From: an uncultured Eubacteriales bacterium
GTDB taxonomy: Bacteria > Bacillota > Clostridia > Oscillospirales > Acutalibacteraceae
DNA length: 36,571 bases
Direction of reading: 5' to 3'
NCBI GenBank assembly: GCA_948537335.1
Contig: CAOUJG010000012.1
Span: forward strand, 1-36,571
The translations under genes were made by a program, and so were the position numbers. This document shows positions 33,455 through 36,571 of this stretch, in pieces (positions within the stretch are counted from its first letter, which is position 1; each line of letters starts with the position of its first letter). The notes below the pieces were generated by a model, which saw only the letters and a list, made by a program, of their open reading frames with translations, searched no databases and was not told the origin of the DNA.

Positions 33455-34786
33455 ATGCTTAAAAAAATCGTCTGTTTCTTCATCTTAGCAACACATTTAG
33501 TTTGTTTTGGCTATAATAATTTTAAAGCTGCCGCAAATTTCAACATCGATTTTACCCCATCCTGCGAGGCCTTGTATCTTTATAATTTGGATAACGGAGT
33601 TGAGGTTTACAACAAGAACGGCGACAAAAAAATGTACCCCGCCTCCCTTACCAAAATAATGACGTATATCATAGTTGCCGAGAATATTAAGGATTTTGAC
33701 AACACCAAAATAACGGTAAAAAAGGAACTTTTAAATAGCTTGTTGGGCACGGGGAGCTCGGTTTCGGGCATTAGAGCAGACGATGTTTTGTCGGTAACCC
33801 AGTTACTGCATTGCTTAATGATAAAATCCGGTAACGATGCGGCATTAGTGCTGGCAGATTACGTTGGCGGCGATGTTCGCACATTTGTAGATATGATGAA
33901 TAATAAGGCTGCCGAATTGGGCTGTAGTGGGACGCATTTTGTTAACCCGCATGGCTTTCACGACGACGACCATTACTCTACCGCGATAGATATCGCCATT
34001 ATGACGAGGTACGCTATGAATTTGCCGGGGTTTACGGAGATTTGCTGCCTATCTACCTCGTATGTTTTGGGGCAAGATAAATATCCGCTCGTCACAACTA
34101 ATAGCATGATTGATCAAGCCCGCGGCGGAAAATATTATTATCGCTACGCAAGAGGAATAAAAACCGGTCACACCGACGAAGGCGGATACTGCTTGGTTTC
34201 TTCTGCCGCCTACAATGGATATTCTTATCTCTGCGTTGCAATGGGTGCCCCGATTAAAGATACCGCCGGCAATCGAATTACCGATAATTACGCAATGCTT
34301 GATTCGATGTCTATTTATAGATGGGCGTTTACAAACTTGGAGCTAAAACCGATTTTAAAAAAGAAGAACCCATTGTCCGAAATAAAGGTTAAACTCGCGA
34401 CAAATAAAGATTCAACTTTGCTCCACCCCGCCGATGATTACTCTGTGTTGCTGCCTAAAAACGTGAGCACAAGTAGTATCGATATAAAAATAGAAAAGTC
34501 CGAGTCGATTGACGCACCCATTAAGGTTGGTCAAAAGCTTGGTACAGCGGTGCTTTCCTACGCAAACAGAGAATTAGCTCGCGTGGATTTGGTCGCCGTT
34601 GAGGATATCGACAGAAATATTGTTCTGCATCTAATTCAGTGCATCGTCAACATTGTTGGCTCGGTCTGGTTCAAGATTGCCGTTGTGGCGCTTATTGTTT
34701 TGATTATCGCATATATATTTTTGGTTAAATCATATAACAAACGCCCGCGCAGAAAAAGAATGAAAATCGGCAAACGATATAAATAA
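33455..34786 (+). CDS. D-alanyl-D-alanine carboxypeptidase (low-molecular-weight PBP, DacF-like)
   Basis: The 443-residue penicillin-binding protein trims the terminal D-Ala of peptidoglycan stem peptides. An N-terminal signal peptide (about 1-27) precedes the peptidase S11 domain with SLTK at 64-67 (Ser64 nucleophile), SGN at 125-127 and KTG at 236-238. A beta-rich C-terminal domain follows, and it ends in a membrane helix (VWFKIAVVALIVLIIAYIF) plus a basic tail. In typical S11 enzymes the C-terminal anchor is amphipathic; here it is a true transmembrane helix. Which Dac paralogue it is cannot be decided, but spoIIID lies next to it. Confidence 0.92.
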   Translation: MLKKIVCFFILATHLVCFGYNNFKAAANFNIDFTPSCEALYLYNLDNGVEVYNKNGDKKMYPASLTKIMTYIIVAENIKDFDNTKITVKKELLNSLLGTGSSVSGIRADDVLSVTQLLHCLMIKSGNDAALVLADYVGGDVRTFVDMMNNKAAELGCSGTHFVNPHGFHDDDHYSTAIDIAIMTRYAMNLPGFTEICCLSTSYVLGQDKYPLVTTNSMIDQARGGKYYYRYARGIKTGHTDEGGYCLVSSAAYNGYSYLCVAMGAPIKDTAGNRITDNYAMLDSMSIYRWAFTNLELKPILKKKNPLSEIKVKLATNKDSTLLHPADDYSVLLPKNVSTSSIDIKIEKSESIDAPIKVGQKLGTAVLSYANRELARVDLVAVEDIDRNIVLHLIQCIVNIVGSVWFKIAVVALIVLIIAYIFLVKSYNKRPRRKRMKIGKRYK

Positions 34787-34792
34787 ATTCAA

Positions 34793-34834
34793 AAAAACGG
34801 AGCTGTTAAAAAATTAGCAGCTCCATAATTTTTA
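34793..34834. terminator. Bidirectional terminator between the carboxypeptidase gene and spoIIID
   Basis: GGAGCTGTTAA (34799-34809) pairs with TTAGCAGCTCC (34814-34824; one G-U) around a 4-nt loop. A-tract to the left and T-rich stretch to the right serve both convergent genes. Confidence 0.88.
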
Positions 34835-35110
34835 TGTATTCTTTGATAAAACTTTTTTTAGCTTTTTGCTTAGATATTTATTTTTGGTTGCAAGGCCCCC
34901 TCTGATATGCCGTTGAGACTTGTTTAACTCCAGCACGATTTTTACCTCTTTATATAAACTCGGATTTATGTGTTTTAATCGTTCCGACACGTCTTTATGT
35001 ACAGTAGACTTGCTAACTCCAAACTTTTGCGCCGCGCTCCGGACTGTAGCTTTATTGTTCAAAATGTGTTCACCAAGTTTCACAGCGCGCTCCTCTACGG
35101 CTCCTTTCAC
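34832..35110 (-). CDS. spoIIID: Sporulation transcriptional regulator SpoIIID
   Basis: A 92-residue DNA-binding protein of the mother-cell programme. AVKLGEHILNNKATVRSAAQ is followed by the near-invariant helix-turn-helix FGVSKSTVHKDVSERL, then INPSLYKEVKIVLELNKSQRHIRGGLATKNKY and a lysine-rich tail. GTG 35110 is chosen: GGGAGG lies 8 nt upstream and the protein then aligns with known SpoIIID N-termini. An ATG at 35128 would put the ribosome binding site inside the gene. The SpoIIID match is the strongest evidence that the organism forms endospores. Confidence 0.95.
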   Translation of the reverse strand: MKGAVEERAVKLGEHILNNKATVRSAAQKFGVSKSTVHKDVSERLKHINPSLYKEVKIVLELNKSQRHIRGGLATKNKYLSKKLKKVLSKNT

Positions 35111-35141
35111 ATAGTATTCCTCCCACATTTGTTGTTAATCA

Positions 35142-35170
35142 TTTATATGTGAGACGCTTTATAATTATGT
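35142..35170 (-). promoter_or_regulatory. Possible sigma-E-like promoter of spoIIID
   Basis: On the minus strand ACATAATT (complement of 35163-35170), a 13-nt spacer and CATATAAA (complement of 35142-35149) loosely match a sigma-E promoter (ATATT / CATACAAT). Position fits: the start would be near 35135, just before the ribosome binding site. In Bacillus spoIIID is sigma-E dependent. Confidence 0.25.
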
Positions 35171-35224
35171 TCTTAGTAAAATTTTAATCGCGAATTAACC
35201 TAATTTTCGGATTATATTATAGTT

Positions 35225-35344
35225 ATGCAAACAAAAACTATCAAGTATTCTGCTAAAGAAGCGCTATACAACATTAAAAAATTACAACATAAGTTAACAT
35301 ATGCAAATATGGTACCAAAAAATAGAAAACAACCGAAATATTAG
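35225..35344 (+). CDS. Possible small basic protein, 39 residues (doubtful)
   Basis: ATG at 35225 to TAG at 35344 encodes a lysine/tyrosine-rich peptide starting MQTKTIKYSAKEALYNIKKL, with no known motif. There is no purine-rich ribosome binding site; TATATTATAG lies directly before the ATG, so expression could only be leaderless or weak. It may be chance in AT-rich DNA. Confidence 0.2.
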   Translation: MQTKTIKYSAKEALYNIKKLQHKLTYANMVPKNRKQPKY

Positions 35345-35437
35345 ACACATAGACATTGAAATTGGGCAAGTAATAACCTATATACTTACCTCTTATTAGG
35401 GTTGTCTTAAAATCGCTATGCTTTCTAGTGCGGCTTA

Positions 35438-35466
35438 TTGACAAAGCTGGGGAAATATTTTACAAT
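35438..35466 (+). promoter_or_regulatory. Promoter of tRNA-Leu
   Basis: TTGACA at 35438-35443, a 17-nt spacer and TACAAT at 35461-35466; start near 35473, ten nt before the mature 5' end. This is the closest match to the sigma-A consensus in the window. Confidence 0.85.
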
Positions 35467-35482
35467 AACCTATGTAATAACT

Positions 35483-35567
35483 GTGAGTGTGCTGGAACTG
35501 GTAGACAGGCACGTTTGAGGGGCGTGTGTTTTACAACGTACGGGTTCAAGTCCCGTCACTCACACCA
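35483..35567 (+). tRNA. tRNA-Leu (anticodon GAG)
   Basis: Acceptor GTGAGTG pairs with CACTCAC, with discriminator A and encoded CCA (35565-35567). D-arm CTGGAACTGGTAGACAG; anticodon arm CACGT-TTGAGGG-GCGTG, giving anticodon GAG. A long variable arm is present, as in class II tRNAs (Leu/Ser/Tyr), and the T-arm is ACGGG-TTCAAGT-CCCGT. It reads CUC/CUU leucine codons. Confidence 0.95.
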
Positions 35568-35571
35568 GTGC

Positions 35572-35616
35572 GGAGTACCATAAGGGGCATGGAATGTTTT
35601 TATGGTTCTCCTTTTG
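35572..35616 (+). terminator. Terminator after tRNA-Leu
   Basis: GGAGTACCATAA (35572-35583) pairs with TTATGGTTCTCC (35600-35611) with one T-T mismatch around a 16-nt loop, followed by four T. Confidence 0.75.
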
Positions 35617-35629
35617 AAGAGTAGATTGG

Positions 35630-36395
35630 TTAACAAGCCACCTGCTCTTTTTTTGTGCGTCCAAAAGATTTTTTATAAGAATCTTTTTGTGAACGGCTCA
35701 GTTTTGGAATCTGCACTCGCCCTATCATCTTGTAATAAATTTCTATTTTTTGAACTTTTTCTCCGAAAATTTCTTCTCTATGATGCACTACGATTTTGTC
35801 AATAAACTCATGTAAAATTTCTGATGTCAGTTCTTCGATATTTGAGTATTTTCTCACGATTTGTAAAAATCCATCGGCGTTCAGCTCATGCGATTTCTCT
35901 TCAGCAACAACTTTCTTCATGTGTTTTATCTGCTAGATTCCCTAAGATTTTTTCTTCAAAGACTTTTTCACACAAGGTATCAAGTTCTTTATCACGAGTA
36001 AGCATTTTATTTAATGCGTCAAGATTTTTCTTTTGCGTTGCTTGAATACGTTTATAATCTTCATCAACGACTATTTTTACAAACTCATCTTCAAATTCAG
36101 TTGCGAACTGTACAATATTCGAAATATCATTTTTGATTAAATAATTCAGTACATCGACTCGAACGTGATGTGTCTTTTTGCAAAGACCGTTGCCAGCTCG
36201 GTTATTTTTACAAGAGAAATAATGATTTTCTGGGTTATCATGGGTATATTTGTAATTCAAATTGGCTCCACAATCCGAGCATCTCAGGAAACCTGCAAAC
36301 ATATTTTTTTGAATACTTTTGGGTTTCCGACATTTTGTATTCCCAAATGATTTCTGAATTTCCTCAAAAAGTTCTCGGCTAATTATTCTTCTACA
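35630..36395 (-). pseudogene. Remnant of a large serine recombinase (C-terminal part, frameshifted)
   Basis: Two frames together give the C-terminal half of a large serine recombinase of the TndX/Tn4451 type. Frame 1 (36395-35901) has IISRELFEEIQKSFG, then the zinc beta-ribbon MFAGFLRCSDCGANLNYK with YFSCKNN and GLCKKTHHVRVDVL, then a coiled-coil stretch (ARG/LYS-rich to DKELDTLCEKVFEEKILG) and a premature stop. Frame 2 (35920-35630) resumes with LQIVRKYSNIEELTSEILHEF and a DUF4368-like IDKIVVHHRE ... KIEIYYKMIGRVQIP end. About 25 codons of the usual coiled-coil seem missing at the frame change. The catalytic N-terminal domain with its serine is absent; sequence upstream of about 36390 belongs to another gene. 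It cannot be active. Confidence 0.85.
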
Positions 36396-36571
36396 CTAGA
36401 AAAACGAGAGCTTCCATTGTAGCCGCCGGCAAACAATGCATAATTTCCCACTGTTGTTGCATCTTGGCAATAGTAAGAGGTTACATCTGTCAATATGCTA
36501 TTTACAAGGTTGCTACTGTATGCGTCTACACGGCTACAGGTGGTTCCTCCAGAGGCATATCCACCCGCAAA
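36383..36571 (-). CDS. Kelch-repeat protein, 3'-truncated fragment (partial, runs off right edge)
   Basis: The frame open from the right edge ends at TAA 36383-36385 and gives 62 residues with two kelch-type blades 46 residues apart: FAGGYASGGTTCSRVDAYSS and VGNYALFAGGYNGSSRFSSVE. The second stops just where the first continues with DAY, so the protein is cut in mid-repeat. Its last codons coincide with the beginning of the recombinase remnant in another frame. It is probably a gene truncated by a past insertion or deletion. Kelch blades form beta-propellers, often in surface or secreted proteins; the N-terminal part is outside the window. Confidence 0.7.
   Translation of the reverse strand, partial: FAGGYASGGTTCSRVDAYSSNLVNSILTDVTSYYCQDATTVGNYALFAGGYNGSSRFSSVEE

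Larger units (their letters stand above)
35111..35482. other. Intergenic region between spoIIID and tRNA-Leu
   Basis: This AT-rich region of about 370 bp holds the spoIIID ribosome binding site and putative promoter at its left end and the tRNA promoter at its right end. In between there is one lysine-rich 39-codon ORF without a ribosome binding site (35225-35344). Nothing else recognisable was found at 35345-35437. Confidence 0.5.

Noticed and set aside
35483..35616. tRNA-Leu as attachment site of an integrated element
   Set aside because: No second copy of the tRNA 3' end occurs in the window. TndX-like serine recombinases do not typically use tRNA genes, and the tRNA has its own intact terminator.
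35901..36302. Functional short recombinase gene starting at the ATG at 36302
   Set aside because: The frame continues upstream with recombinase sequence, lacks the catalytic domain and ends in a frameshift; it is a fragment.

Overview
The window looks like chromosomal DNA of an endospore-forming Clostridia-type Firmicute. The evidence is spoIIID and yunB homologues, a low-GC Bacillota gene set, AGGAGG-type ribosome binding sites, many GTG/TTG starts and sigma-A promoters. PcrA carries an insertion between motifs I and Ia that I associate, from memory, with Oscillospirales/Ruminococcaceae; the order is therefore a guess. Most of the window is housekeeping. The two edges are accessory.

Left edge (1-5714): a divergent pair of large, unusual genes. 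On the minus strand, running off the window, is a protein of more than 878 residues. It begins with a near-canonical Nif11-type leader ending in a double-glycine motif, of the kind normally attached to short RiPP/bacteriocin precursors. After the GG come a hydrophobic segment, a Ser/Lys-rich linker, a Pro-Glu spacer, a helical region and four 26-residue repeats. It is easy to miss because it starts with GTG and has no stop in the window. Opposite it is a 911-residue protein with a Sec-type signal peptide and no recognised domain. This pair is the best candidate for an undescribed system.

Housekeeping (5772-25776): rbgA-rnhB-yraN-M19 dipeptidase-metallophosphoesterase; tig, clpP, clpX, engB; convergent rodA-like gene (minus); fhs-tsaE-tsaB-upp-cmk-plsC; convergent pcrA (minus); glmS with a roughly 140-nt leader, a DUF1540 protein, and azlC-azlD. 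Four genes or operons (rbgA, tig, fhs, azlC) have TGG-TATAAT-like extended -10 promoters, and glmS shares the motif. Strong hairpin terminators separate several of the units.

Right half (25797-35110): xerC-like tyrosine recombinase (minus) with a perfect 12-6-12 palindrome just upstream; two tandem small membrane-protein paralogues and a cyclophilin lipoprotein (minus); an S1-domain protein (plus); ligA, yunB and a CDF cation transporter (minus); a DacF-like D,D-carboxypeptidase (plus); and spoIIID (minus).

Right edge (35111-36571): a tRNA-Leu(GAG) with its own promoter and terminator, then the decayed 3' end of a large serine recombinase. This remnant is joined directly to a truncated kelch-repeat gene that continues past the window, apparently the scar of a lost mobile element.
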